Assembly (NCBI GenBank): GCA_013396995.1
Contig: VWZP01010273.1
Coordinates: 496,001-560,000 of the forward strand
Reading direction: 5' to 3'
DNA: 64,000 nt
Source of the DNA: Dicaeum eximium
Taxonomy: Eukaryota > Chordata > Aves > Passeriformes > Dicaeidae
Position numbers and translations under genes: made by a program. Within the stretch, counting starts at the first letter, position 1; each line of letters opens with the position of its first letter. Below are positions 52,673 through 64,000 of this stretch, piece after piece. The notes beneath the pieces are model-generated. The model worked only from the letters and a program-made list of their open reading frames with translations, ran no database searches and was not told the DNA's origin.

Positions 52673-54004
52673 GATTATTTTTACTGCTTGTATCTGTCTT
52701 TCATTTTTTTTGCAAGTCCCATAAAAATTTGTAGGAATCCCACACTATTCTTACAGCCATGATCTCCAGTGAGTACAATTTGCAATATTTATAAGTAATT
52801 TGTGAACATTGGCAGTTTGCTGAATAAGGATTTCACTAGAGCTTCTGATTACATCTTCTGGTTTTGATTTAAACATACATAAGCCAACCCAACACTGATC
52901 TGTGGCTTAGGATTCAATGGAAAAGCAAAACATGATTAATTCTCAGTGTCATTGCAATTGTCAGACATCTCAGAAAGGACCCAGACAAAGAATGGGGATT
53001 GCAGCACTCTTCTGATTGATTTCACCTTTATCAGACTTTTGTAAAATATTACATTGGGATCCTATACCTGGATTAAACACAGTTCTAAGTTTTCTCAAGA
53101 TAGTAGGGGCTAGAGGCATATTTCTTTCCTTTTCTAATTTGCTCTTACTTCTTTGAAATTCCTTATAACTACAAAACAGCTTGACTGAAATCCAAAAGGG
53201 TTAGTAAAATGGCTTGGATCCATACACAAATGTTTTGACTTTCAAAAATTTTGATTCCTGTGCTTTAGCTCTTGCCTAACACAAGTAATACTGTTGTGTG
53301 GATTCAAACAAGAGCCAGGACGTGACTCCAAAACTGGAGTGCTATCCTGATTATGCTCTGTTCACAGCAAAATTATACCAGCAGAAAAACAAGGCTTCCT
53401 GTCAGACTGGCTGCTGCACCTGTAGTTTTTAACTTAAAAGCCTAAATTTAAGTAGGCTGCAACAGTTCCACCCTTCCTTCTGGAGCTAAGTATATTTAGA
53501 TGATGATGACAGTCCCTTTGAGAGCAGCCCCTGAAGTACAGTCTTTTTTCATTTACCAGAAATAGTATGATAAGCAGTATAATACATAAATACTACCCTG
53601 ATATAATCATATAATTATTAAAGTTGATTTGTATTATCTGCAAGTACACAGGCAAGATCCCTCTGACCCCAACTTCATATGCCCTTGTTTTTTTCAATAG
53701 ATGTTGAAAAGATGGCAGTTTAAAAAATCTCATTAGTGTACTATTGATGAAGGCCGAAGGAAGTTGTCTGTGACAGACTTGTCAGATCATTTCCTTCCCA
53801 AGACTTTGTTGAACAATGGAGAATAGGAGACCACTTCTTTGAAACTATACAAACTATATAACTTTACAGTTCAGCCTACTTTACTTTTATAAACTAGAGA
53901 ATATGATCTAGCCCACTCTTGGTTCATATAAAATTATGAGCAGTCATAAGTCAAAAACTATCTCCCAGCTTTTTTCAATAAGAGAATTTTATGGCAGATC
54001 AAAA
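52673..54004. other. Spacer between CR1 copies, nothing recognised
   Basis: AT-rich unique DNA between two + strand CR1 copies. No coding frame or repeat family recognised. Confidence 0.65.
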
Positions 54005-54588
54005 GAGATTTTCCTCCCCCTCTACTCTCGAGCAGAGAGGTTTAAACCAGCTGTTTTAAATCCACCTGGATTATTGTGTCCCACTCAGGGATCTTTAGCA
54101 CAGGAAGAATATGGACCTGCTGGATTGAGTCCAGGGGAGGCAACAGAGATGATCAGAGAGATGAAGTACATGTACCATGAAGACAGGCTGAGAGAGTTGG
54201 AGTTGTTTAACCTGGAGAAGATAAGGCTCCAAGGAAACCTTATAGAACCTTCCAGTACTTAAAGGGCCTACTACAAGAAAGTTGGAGAGGGAATATTTAC
54301 AAGGGTGTGTAATGAAAGGACAAAGACTAATGTTTTTAACTGAAAAAGAGTAGGTTTAGGTAGGATGTTAGGAAGAAATTCTTTACCTGTGGGGGTGTGA
54401 GGCACTGAAACAGGCTGTCCAGAGAAACCATGGATGTGCCATCCCTAGAAGTGTTCGAGGCCAGGCTGAATGGCGCTCTGAGAAACACGGGCTAATGCAA
54501 GTTGTCTCTGTCCACTGTAGGGGGGCTGGAACCAGACAGCCTTTACTAAGGCTCGTTCTGACCCAAAACATCCTGTGATATTATGATA
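54005..54588 (+). mobile_element. CR1 LINE, 5'-truncated 3' end, sense
   Basis: It begins within the late ORF2 text (CCCCCTCTACTC near 54016). It runs through the family's final coding segment: GAAGACAGGCTGAGAGAGTT near 54179, CCTGGAGAAGATAAGGCTCC near 54211, and CTTATAGAACCTTCCAGTAC near 54239. It then enters the 3' UTR (GATGTTAGGAAGAAATTCTT near 54363, GCACTGAAACAGGCTG near 54403, GTGCCATCCCTAGAAGTGTT near 54435). It ends at ATCCTGTGATATTATGATATC, a decayed form of the terminal octamer repeats. The open frame 53936-54262 crosses the CR1 border and is not a gene. The copy belongs to a different CR1 subgroup from the one at 51741, judging from its tail text. Confidence 0.93.
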
Positions 54589-57500
54589 TCACACTACAAG
54601 GAAAACAAACAACAAGAACCCATTTCTCCTTCAGTGCTCCACTGAAGTCTATTCGCCACAGGCACATCATAACCTTTTGTTCAACGCAATTGATGGAATG
54701 TGTTCTGTCACTGTTGTTATGTTTCAGTCCTTGTAGAAAGTGATGCCCTAGGTGTAAAAACATGTGGATTTTAAGTATAAATTCAGGGAAGAAAAACACC
54801 AATTCTTATAGATAGAAACATTCATTGATAGTATCACTCAAATATCAAACCTTTAAATGCTTCCATTATCAGAATTTCCAGTGAACTAGCTGTTCTGCCC
54901 AAGACTGAAAGTTATTTGTTCTCTTAATAGTTCAAAATTATGTAAATCAATTATCCTTAATGAAAAGGTGGTTTGTTTACATACCTGCCCTGTTGCATGG
55001 GGATTTCTTCCTACTGTATCATACAATAGACTTTACAGGCATTTACTTGAAATTGTAAGTACATGGAGCTGGACCAGAAGCCAAAAACAAAGGACGCCTT
55101 GGAAACAGTCCATATGCAGGTTTTAAAGCTCCTTTCCCTTGCTTTCATAGCTACAAAATTAAGTAAAACATTAAAAATTATCTGTTCAAAACATTACCTT
55201 CAGGAACAATGTACAGCCACTGTCCCTATCTCAGCACTTCCTTTATCTACTATCATCTGTTTCTTCAGCTCCTTACTTTTTTAGTAATTTTTCAGCTAGT
55301 TTCAACTTTCTGCAGCTTCAAAGTAATTTTCTCATGTCGTTACAGTGCATATTTTATTATTCAGACATTGTACTATACACCGTGTAAACTCTGTCTAGCT
55401 ACCCTTATTAAAGAAAGATATAAGATATTATATCATATCCTGTTCTTCAATTCTCCATTTCTTTAACTACTTTTCTTTCAAAGTTAGCTATACCAAATGT
55501 ATACTTGGGAATAGCTCCTTCCAATAAAAGAGACCTAAGAACTACAGGAAGAAATTATTGATTTAAAACTAATCCTGTGTTTTCATCCTTTTCCTGCACT
55601 TCTTAATGGCTATTGTAACAATAGAGTGGGAACACAGCTAAGCAAGAAAAATTATGCTGTAGTTCTTGAATTTCCTCTGTATTTCTATCTCTGACCACTG
55701 TACAATCCCAATTTCCGATATAACTTTAGATGATTTCATTGGATAGAAATGGAAAGGGAAGATAGCAAAGATAGCATAAAGCCAAAATTAAATTCTACTG
55801 CAAATCCTTTCTTGCATATTAAATCCTCATTTTAGATAGCCTGTCTGAAATCTAATTTCATTAATTTATTTGAGGTGTGAAAATATTTTCTTTTCACCCT
55901 CACCAATATGATGTGCTGTTCCTATTTTGGAAGTTGTTTTTTCCTCCTTATTTTATGTCTGAGGTTTTGATATATCTGTTTTTACCTATTTGATGTTATT
56001 TTGGTTGGCTCTGTGAAGTTAAATCAAAGAGATCTGCTAGCCATAATGAGCAGAAAACAAAGTAAAGTCATCATTAGGATATCTTCAGTCAGAATACTGG
56101 AACACCTCAGGGGAAATAACTGGTGAATCAGTCAGTATGAAGTATCTTTCACCAGCCCATTTCTCAAGGTTAGAAAGAGCACTGAGCTGTAAGGACCTCA
56201 GCCTGTAGGAAAGCAGAGGGGAACATGCATCTGGAAGAGTCACAGGAAGAGGAAAGTCTGTGTCTCAGTGCCAAGTTAGACAGAGGCCATTGCAGTGGAG
56301 TGGCAACAAGCTAAGGTCATTTCTCAAAACTTCAGATCTCACATAAGTGTTGCAGTAGGTGAGCCCCAGGCTGTTTGCATTCTATGTACTTTGGGGTGAA
56401 TAAGCAGTACATCTATTTAGAAGATGCTATTCAGTGTCTCTGTAATTATTCACATGCCCAGGCTTCCTGGAGGAAAGTGTTTTTAGCACTAACCATGTTG
56501 CAGTCTCACAGTCAGAGGATTTCAAACACATCAGAGAACTCCATACTGAGCCTGAAGATTTGTGGGGATCCACACAGAAAGATTTGAATATATCAAGGAC
56601 TGATACCTAGAGATTCTCTTAAAAAAAAGGAGACTACAAAGCCCTCTTTTACCACTAATCAGACTGAAGACAAGCAGTTATCAAGTCATCTATCTGGGTT
56701 AGAAAAATTACCCTAGTAGGAGAACTCACAGGACAGAATCTAGAGGAGACTTCACAGGTGCAATTTACCCAGAAGCAGTCAAAAGAAAAAAAAAACTTGC
56801 AAAAAGAATGACTTCATATGAAATATTTTGATATAACAGAAATGAAACAAAAAGGTAAAACAATTCATTTTGACACATTCCTGTCAAAAACGGTGTTAGA
56901 AGTGATGCAGACTACAAGATGGTTCAGTTTTCTTTAGAAAAATGCTGTTTTGTCAGAATTGCTCAGTGTGATACTTTTCATCCAGATTTACAGCTGCGGC
57001 AGTAACTTCCTCTTGACATTAATATCATTCCTCCATAACATCTGTAAATCTTGAGACGCTTTGCTACAACAATATCACCACTAAATATCATCACTACTGT
57101 CTTGTTCTACAAATGGAAGAAAGAGAGATATAGATGGGGACAAAGAACATTGCTCTTACACCGGGGTGCTTCATCAATGGAAACAGAAATGGAAACAGTA
57201 TTTGTGCCACACCCAGAGGACTAGACCATGAAGAGAGTGTCACAGGTGCCTTGTGGACAGCTGCTGGCTCCACAGACAGTATTTACTCTGCGTGCACCTA
57301 CGTACTGCTGTGGCTTCCATGTCACCAGCAAGCCAAGGCCTCTGGCTACCACTCCTGGCACTCCCTCACTCCTTAAGTGAAACTACCTATAACAACTACA
57401 GTAAGGTTTTCTTTAAAAAGGAGACAACCTGTATTCACAATCAATGCAAGAAAGAAGACATCCTTGCCAGTTACAGTAAAGGTCATCTAGAGCCACATGT

Positions 57501-60500
57501 CATTCCTCTTAGTTCTTTCCATTAAACACAGCAGAGGAAGTATTACTGAGATACATGAAACACAGCATCTCAGGATACTCCTTTTAGCAACTCCAGATTT
57601 GGCTGCTTCATTATAACATCTCCAGATCTGTAAATTAATGTTCTAGCATACCTCTTCCCTTAGTAAGAAAACAAGCTCAAGTTCAAACCACATCAGAAAT
57701 TTAAAAATATAAAATTATATTAAAGACTGGGAGTTCTATTAAAATCAAGAACATGTTAGAAATTATTCTGGAACATTCCATTTTAAAATTTCATTTCTCA
57801 ATGAGAAAAGGCTAGCATGTTGTAAGCAGAAAGAGCATGAAGCACGAGATACAGCAGAGTAAAAACTGTGAAACTACAAACAGTGATCCTTCTGATAGCA
57901 TAGGGCAAACATTTATAGAAATGTCAAATGATAGCCCAGGGATTAATACTCTCTCCGAGTAAACGTTAAAAAATTCATGGGGAAGGTAGACAAGCTAAAA
58001 ATCAGACACTAGAAATATTTGAGTACTCTTTTCATCTTTTGGATCATAATCTTATCTGACAGACTTGCAATCTTTTTTTCTTGTTGTTGTTTATGCGTTC
58101 GTAAATAAAATCTGTCACAGTATTCATCTTCAGTGAAGACTCAGAATCATTGTATTTTTGGATGGTGTAATTACCACTGTCTCATTTGTGTCTAGAAATG
58201 TTTTGGTTGCTATGGAATACAATGCATTAATTAGAAATTCTTCTCTCAATTACAGTGCAAAAGAATTAGTCGGTGCTACAATAATTAATAAAAGAACTTG
58301 GGGGGGAAAAAAGACAACAAAACAACAGAAAGCAATTAAAACTTAAGAACAATCCAGCATTTCTCAAATTGCAGTTCATTAATGTACACTTTAATAAACT
58401 AACTGATTTATTTTAAAAGGCCTTTCTAGAAGGGCTTGATGCCACCTACAGCAAGGCAGGTAGTGCCAGTTCAGGCAGCTTGCCATTGATTGCTTCTTGC
58501 CAGAGTCTTGCACTTGCTATAGGCAGTGCAAAAAATACACAAAAGCTGACCTTTTCCTCAGGGGTACTGAAATGTCACCCATCAGACCAAGGTATCCAAA
58601 AAGAAATTTAGCTTCTTGAAGCATAATTTTGAGAGATGTCTCTCAAGCTGAGGTTGTGATCTGAAAGCCCCTGTTCATGCATGTCACCAATGCTTAGTGT
58701 GCAGTCATAGCAGAGATAGGACACTGCTGGTTTTCCTCATGTAAGTTGGAGAAAGGATCAGAATCCAGGTCTATCTGTCTCTGCAATTCGGTATGACCAC
58801 TAGGCTTCAGCACCATGTTCCCTATCTCTGAAATATCATATCATTTGTTGCAAAAGGTTCAGTCCAGACAGGATAGTTGAACTTTTCTAGGTTAGGTTAC
58901 ACTCCTGACAGAGAAAATGTGAGGTTTGCCTCAGTCAAAAAAAGATATTGAATATTCATCTTCTACATCTTGTGGCAATTGTGGGGCTAAAAGTAAAACA
59001 TGAGTTTTGGTCAGTTGTTTGAAAGATCAGTAGAGGTCTCAATTTTCAACCCTGACTAGTGTGTCTGAGAACAAAAGCAAGTTCTTGGACCATTAGGATA
59101 GCCAGCTTGTCTCACTGGCTACCATGGTTGCTACCCACACTGGTTCTAACTCACCCAGGCCCTCTTCTGAGGAGCCTCAGAATCTGTCTACGTGGGTGGA
59201 TGGAATTGAGCTTTGCCTGCAATCTGAGCTCCTCAGACATTGTCAAGTCAGTAAATGTGCTTTGTGTCAGTGCTGTGATATGTTCACATTACTGAACCAG
59301 GCTGAAACAGGACCCAGATCAATCACTAAAAGGTTTCAGCGGAGCCAAAATCAAAGATTTTGTCCTTTCTTCATCTCTTACCATTGTGTGCATGTTCAAG
59401 GCACAACCAGCCCATTTAGTGCTAGGCAGCACTAGCCCATAATCCATTAGAGGATGTTACCTTTCCATTTAATTAATGGAGAGAGCTGTTGCAGTCAGGC
59501 TTACTAATCAGTCACTGTAAAAATATCTTGGCCAAAGTCCTGTTGCTTGACAACGGTAAGAGCCTTGCTTTCTACATAGCTTCTAGGATAATTTACAAAA
59601 CAAATCTAATCACTTTAACCAAGAAAAAAGCAATACTTCACTGAAAGTAGTAACTAAATAGCTACCATGTCTTCCATTTTGCAAATGAAATATTTTCTTT
59701 TTTTTCCACCATCTTCCTAAGGAAGCAATGTTTCCATTTCATCCCTATGCATGTGCACAAACAAGTGGGAATATTCACCTTCTGTCTGTTGGTTCCCTCC
59801 TAAATTCTTTCAAACCTGTAGGAAATCTTGACCACACTGGGGAAATAGTAAGAGACTGAGCAGGTATTGAAATTTTACAATCAGCAATGCAGTGGTAGAG
59901 AATGAGCCTTGGTGGGCATAAACAGAGCATGAACTTACTTTTCCCTGCATCACATAACATCTGTATAGGGGGAAACATTTTGAGTGTCCCAAACAAAAAG
60001 ACAGCTTTGATCAGCTGCAACAGACTGCTAAAACCTGACTACAAGACACACATCTGTCCATCTACACCCTGTGTGTCCCACTGCTGATGAAGGCTCAGGC
60101 AGGCATGAAGACATAATGGATGTGACTGGCTGACTGTCTTTTCTCTCTTCCTATCCCTAGTAGGAATGTTATGTCACCAGCACAGAACCTGTGATTCCTG
60201 AGCTGAAGAGGACTAAGGAACAACTACTGTTACCTGGTTTCTAAGGAGGTATTCTCAGTCTGAATGTAGCATTGAGCTAATGTTAGTGAAAGTGAGGTCT
60301 TAAAGATCTCAGATCTGCTTTCCCATAGATGGGCAGAAAGAGCAGGAGATATGACAGATAAAAGTCCTTTGATGTCCATCTCTTGCAGAAAGCCCACAGA
60401 AAAGCAGGTTTCTAACGTTCTATCTACTCAACAGTAGAATTGAACAGAAGAAAATACAAAAATCTGAAAATATAACTGGATATAGTACTCGTATACCATA

Positions 60501-61531
60501 TACCAGAATAAATACTCATCTTATTAAGCAAAAAATCCAATGGTCAACAATTTCTTAAAACATACAAATTCTTTCTAGAAACCATATTTTAAGTGATATG
60601 AGGAATATGTGGCTTTCCTTTCCAATTAACAGAAATTTAAAAGATGCTAAAGGCTGAAGCCTACATGCCATAATTGCACAGACTGCCATTTTTATGATTT
60701 TACACTTCCCAGTCACAAACCATCTTCAAGGAGGGATGCTGCTGTTCACTGTAATGAACTTCAGGAACATAATTACTGTTTCAGTAAAAAACTTTTTTTT
60801 TAATATGACATTTAAAAATTTATACATTAAAAATAAATAAAATTAAAACTTATTTAATTAGAATATAAAACATAAGAACGGGAAACAGAAAAGTGATTAA
60901 AAGAACAAAACATTAGTATTTTCTTCCTGACAGAGCTGATCATTTCAAGCACTGCCTCTGTGGTTGGAAATAGGTAATTACAGTAGTAATAGAGAAAATT
61001 ACCATTGCTACTGCCTTCTCACAGAATAGTCACAATTGCTTAAAATGGAATATGAAACATCCACAGTAATAAATGAGAAATAATTGCTGTTTCAGTATTA
61101 ATCATCAGTGTTGTAAACAGTGACTTACAGAACATAAATGAAAAAGAGTAATTTGAAAGATCAGTTACAGACAAATATTAGATTATCCTTATTTAAGAAA
61201 AACCCTAAAACATCAAAGTGACTTCACACTCGCATCTGCATTCAGCAGCTTGACAATATCCGACCGGCTCTTCCAGCAGGGCAATTACTTCTGACATCTC
61301 ATCCATTAGATTCAATGTCCTCCATGTTCTTAAGGAAACTTTTTACCTTCAGTTGGTAGATATATGATATCCTTCCACTTGCACAAATTTTTCTCTGAAA
61401 TTTGTGGGGATTTGGCAATGATTTCAACAAAAAAACCAAATTTGGCAAGTTAGGGCTTGACCATTCCTTTTCTCCCAGTCTAACCCGTTTCTCTGCACTC
61501 TGCATATTCTATGTCACTGCTTCCTGTGCAA
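54589..61531. other. Unique DNA, no gene seen
   Basis: AT-rich with short open frames. Blocks at 56130-56340, 57140-57380 and 59040-59290 are less AT-rich; frames of 78-103 codons there (57134-57525 and 59059-59435, overlapping pairs on +) show no signature I recognise. No transposon was identified. Confidence 0.6.
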
Positions 61532-61570
61532 TTTTTTTTTTTTTTNNNNNNNNNNNNNNTTTTTTTTTTT
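61532..61570. repeat. Poly-T tract spanning an assembly gap
   Basis: Fourteen T, then 14 N, then eleven T. If the gap size is real the homopolymer is about 39 bp. It reads as a poly-A tract on the minus strand. Confidence 0.95.
61546..61559. other. Assembly gap (14 N)
   Basis: Fourteen undetermined bases inside the homopolymer. The short odd size suggests a local sequencing or polishing failure rather than a scaffold join. Confidence 0.99.
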
Positions 61571-61860
61571 AATAAAATTTATTCAGGGTCACATCCAACT
61601 CTGTCTGCATCTTAATAGTATTCTGGACATCTTCCTCTTTGGCTGCTGTTCAAAGATAAATGTCATAAATGGGTTTAGCTCTATTAGGTAAAGGCGGGAG
61701 CTGTATAGCCTCTAGCAGGAAGTTCTGCACAATTTGGACAAGGAAGGCAGTAGCTCTATGTATTTGAGGATTAGTTAATTTTTCTTATCTTACACTCCAA
61801 AAAGAATCTCTAAATAACTCCTCAGCAGCTATTTAATACTCCTCCAAGACAATGTTTCTT
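61571..61860 (-). other. Possible 3' end of a minus-strand retrocopy of an unknown transcript
   Basis: On the minus strand the sequence just before the poly-A (the T tract on +) ends in GTGACCCTGAATAAATTTTATT, so an AATAAA signal lies 7 nt before the A-run, nearer than the usual 10-30 nt. Upstream, one frame reads through about 90 codons with three stops and includes protein-like text such as LLEAIQLPPLPNRAKPIYD and KEEDVQNTIKMQTELDVTLN. Three stops in 90 codons is only slightly fewer than chance would give, so coding origin is unproven. I cannot name the source. A loose near-match of CTTCCTGTGC (61520) and CTTCCTATGTGC (61864) could be an imperfect target-site duplication around the unit. 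Alternatives are an ordinary T-rich repeat next to unique DNA, or a non-coding transcript end. Confidence 0.28.
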
Positions 61861-64000
61861 TCACTTCCTATGTGCTAAGAGGTAGGTGGGCTTATTAGAG
61901 ATGACATCAGATATTTGTGTTTAGCTGAGGTTTGCTGTGTGAAAGAGGAGGTTCTAACCCTCTCCTTTCACCCTTCTCCTATACTCTAACTTTCAGATCA
62001 GTCTCTGGAAAATGGCAGAACTCTATCCTGGTAATTAAAAAGGAAAATTTAATAATCTGATTTACCATGCAACCAGAACAAGAGAAGCAGGGAAATCTGG
62101 TCCTGAAAGGGGGACAGGAAAAGAAGATAGTAAGGAAAAGAAGACTTAAAATTTTCTTGAACTGTTAACTCAGCCTATGCCATTAAGTTATGTTGTGTAA
62201 CTTCATCCTAACATATCAAAATATACTTCACTTGGACCATATTGAATGAAGCACAGTGGGCAATTGCTACTCTTTTTCCAAAAATTCTGAATTAATCTGT
62301 CTTGGCTTTCATACCATTCCATTTAAAAAAGTGGTAGAAGAGACTGTAAAATGGCATGAACTCACAATCTGATCAATTTACAGGTCCCTCATATCAGAAA
62401 AAACCAAAATGCTAGCAAAAGCCATAAAGGCTTCATAAACATGTAACTTTTACCCTCCATTTTACTTTAAATTTTTAAAAAAATATCCTTGCAGTTTGAT
62501 CAAGGCAATGTATATTTCAATATATGCATGGATTTTCATATTTTAAATCAAATTAATTAAACTTTGAAAAAGCAGAATCTTTTATGATCTCTCAAACAAT
62601 AAGAAAATACCCCAAATTCAATAAATTCCCCAGTGACACTATTGCTGTTCTATATCTCCTGAGACTAATTTTCAGGACAATAAATGTTTAGCAGAAATTT
62701 ATTTCTGCTTGTAAACAATACTCTGTCAGAAAGATTACACAGTAAAATGCACAAGCAGCAAAGAATTATGAATTAAACAATACATTTTATCTCCATAGTC
62801 TGAGGACAGAATGTATAATGTAGAATTTTCAGTTTGAAAATACTATGGCATTTTCCTGTAACCTGGGCATTACACATATCAGCATTGCATGTACATAAGA
62901 CAAAAGAATAGATTGATGGTACCATGTGGATATTCTCACTCTGGTAACAGAGGGAAATAGCTTCTCCCAGGCTCGGCCTGAGAAACTTAAAGAATTAAAG
63001 CATTATTAAGTTATCCCTTGCACCTGGTGTTGTGCAGGATGTTTACAAGAAGGAGTTGTTCCTGCTTGACCAATAGTGCAAGAGAAGTTTCTATTAATAA
63101 ATGCCTTTTATTCCTTCTGAATTGTGGAGTCAATATGTCACCTTCATCTGTCCTCTGTATGACTCGTGTAACGGTGCTACAGCTAAAATGCAGAATAATG
63201 AATGACAGAGAAAAGACTTGGAGACTCTTATGCACTGAAACACATGAACTGAATGCCATAAAATATGAATAGCAAGGAATAACTAGTGTCCTTTAATTAA
63301 ACCTGTTGTTGCTACAAACAGTGTACAGCTTACTACTTCACATGGGCTGCTTAGATGCAAGAACAGAACATGCTTGCTTGTAAGACAAAATTTGACTTAA
63401 AAGGGTGATAGAGTGGGTTAAAATTTCAGCAATGTAAGTTGCTGAAGCAATTGCATCAGTCGAAGTCCATGTTAAACTTTAGTTGAATTTCAGCAAAGAT
63501 GCTACTTGTTGCCATGACAGCAGCTGAAGGGAGAGATATTGACAAAAGAGAATTCTAGATTCCACATAAAGCATGAGTTATGTGTTAGCACAGAAAAAAG
63601 AATAGTAAATGGCCTCTGTCTTCTGAACTTCATGGATACAAACACCTTAGAACCAGACTAGAAAGGATCGTTTTTCTGCTCAGTATAGAGAACAATATAT
63701 ATGACAAATCTTTGACATTGCAGATCTCTGTTCTCAAATAGCTCACCCCTCACACTGGATCTATAAACACCATCTGTGTACACTGAAGAAACATTTCCAG
63801 AAATAGATGAGTCATATACCGTTATCTCTTGTCGGAACACAGCAGTCAGATTTGTAGCAAATGATAAACAAAACAACAAGCTAATGTCCTAGAATCTATC
63901 CCAAGACTTACAAAGTAATTGCTTACATAGAATGAATAAAAAAATTTGCGAGTTTATTTTCATGGCGATGACCAACTAATCTAGGTTTTCAGTACTCCCT
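61861..64000. other. Unique DNA to window end, no firm gene
   Basis: Short frames only. The segment 63011-63272 is open on both strands (82 and 84 codons), which is uninformative. An AATAAATGCCTTTTATTCC phrase near 63096 resembles an LTR polyadenylation region but no LTR ends were found. A weak exon-like segment on the minus strand (63747-63827) is listed in the findings. Confidence 0.6.

Noticed and set aside
52006..52674. 222-codon + strand open frame, the longest in the window
   Set aside because: It lies inside the CR1 copy, crosses its ORF2/3' UTR boundary and deletion sites, and reads in a frame unrelated to the CR1 protein over most of its length.
61571..61860. Minus-strand protein-like frame as a real gene
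   Set aside because: Three in-frame stops and no start or exon borders. At most a decayed retrocopy, kept only as a low-confidence feature.
1..64000. tRNA, snRNA, Y RNA, 7SK, mitochondrial insertions, endogenous hepadnavirus and CRISPR-like arrays
   Set aside because: I looked for characteristic motifs of each by eye and saw none. A covariance-model or homology search could still find diverged copies.

Overview
The window reads as nuclear DNA from a bird. The main evidence is its transposable elements. Several stretches match the avian CR1 LINE family closely enough to place them within the element: ORF2 endonuclease and linker, the remains of the reverse transcriptase region, and 3' ends close to the typical tail of repeated ATTCTRTGA-like octamers. 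One stretch is a recognisable avian ERVL-type LTR with TG...CA ends. I saw no Alu, L1 or other mammalian repeats and nothing bacterial. Base composition is AT-rich over most of the length. The repeat at 39.2-40.1 kb resembles LTRs I associate with songbirds, so a passerine is plausible but not shown. All family calls come from reading and memory of consensus sequences; no alignment was run.

I find no intact protein-coding gene, no rRNA or tRNA gene and no CRISPR array. The two longest open frames (222 codons at 52006-52674 on +, 147 codons at 39513-39956 on -) lie inside repeats. The window is best described as intergenic or deep-intronic gene-poor DNA. Two small minus-strand segments (33971-34071 and 63747-63827) have splice-like borders and an open frame, but the evidence is weak.

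Layout. 1-7.96 kb: AT-rich unique DNA with A-runs and a small 11-bp tandem repeat. 7.96-8.24 kb: solo ERVL-type LTR with an internal deletion. 8.61-10.13 kb: broken CR1, + strand, with a 5' ORF2 piece and a 3' ORF2 piece separated by about 700 bp of other sequence. 10.1-39.2 kb: long unique stretch with scattered microsatellites, a 14-bp minisatellite and two strong palindromes. 39.2-40.1 kb: LTR-like element with a CpG-rich core. 40.1-48.8 kb: unique DNA with one probable ancient CR1 tail. 48.8-54.6 kb: a cluster of three CR1 copies, one on - and two on +, all 5'-truncated. 54.6-61.5 kb: unique DNA. 61.53-61.86 kb: a poly-T tract interrupted by 14 N, next to sequence that looks like the 3' end of a minus-strand polyadenylated transcript. 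61.9-64 kb: unique DNA.

There are no genes to link into a pathway. The CR1 copies are all dead: none keeps a complete endonuclease or reverse transcriptase frame. The most useful follow-ups are the CpG-rich LTR-like block, the poly-T/N gap with its possible retrocopy, and the composite CR1 locus.
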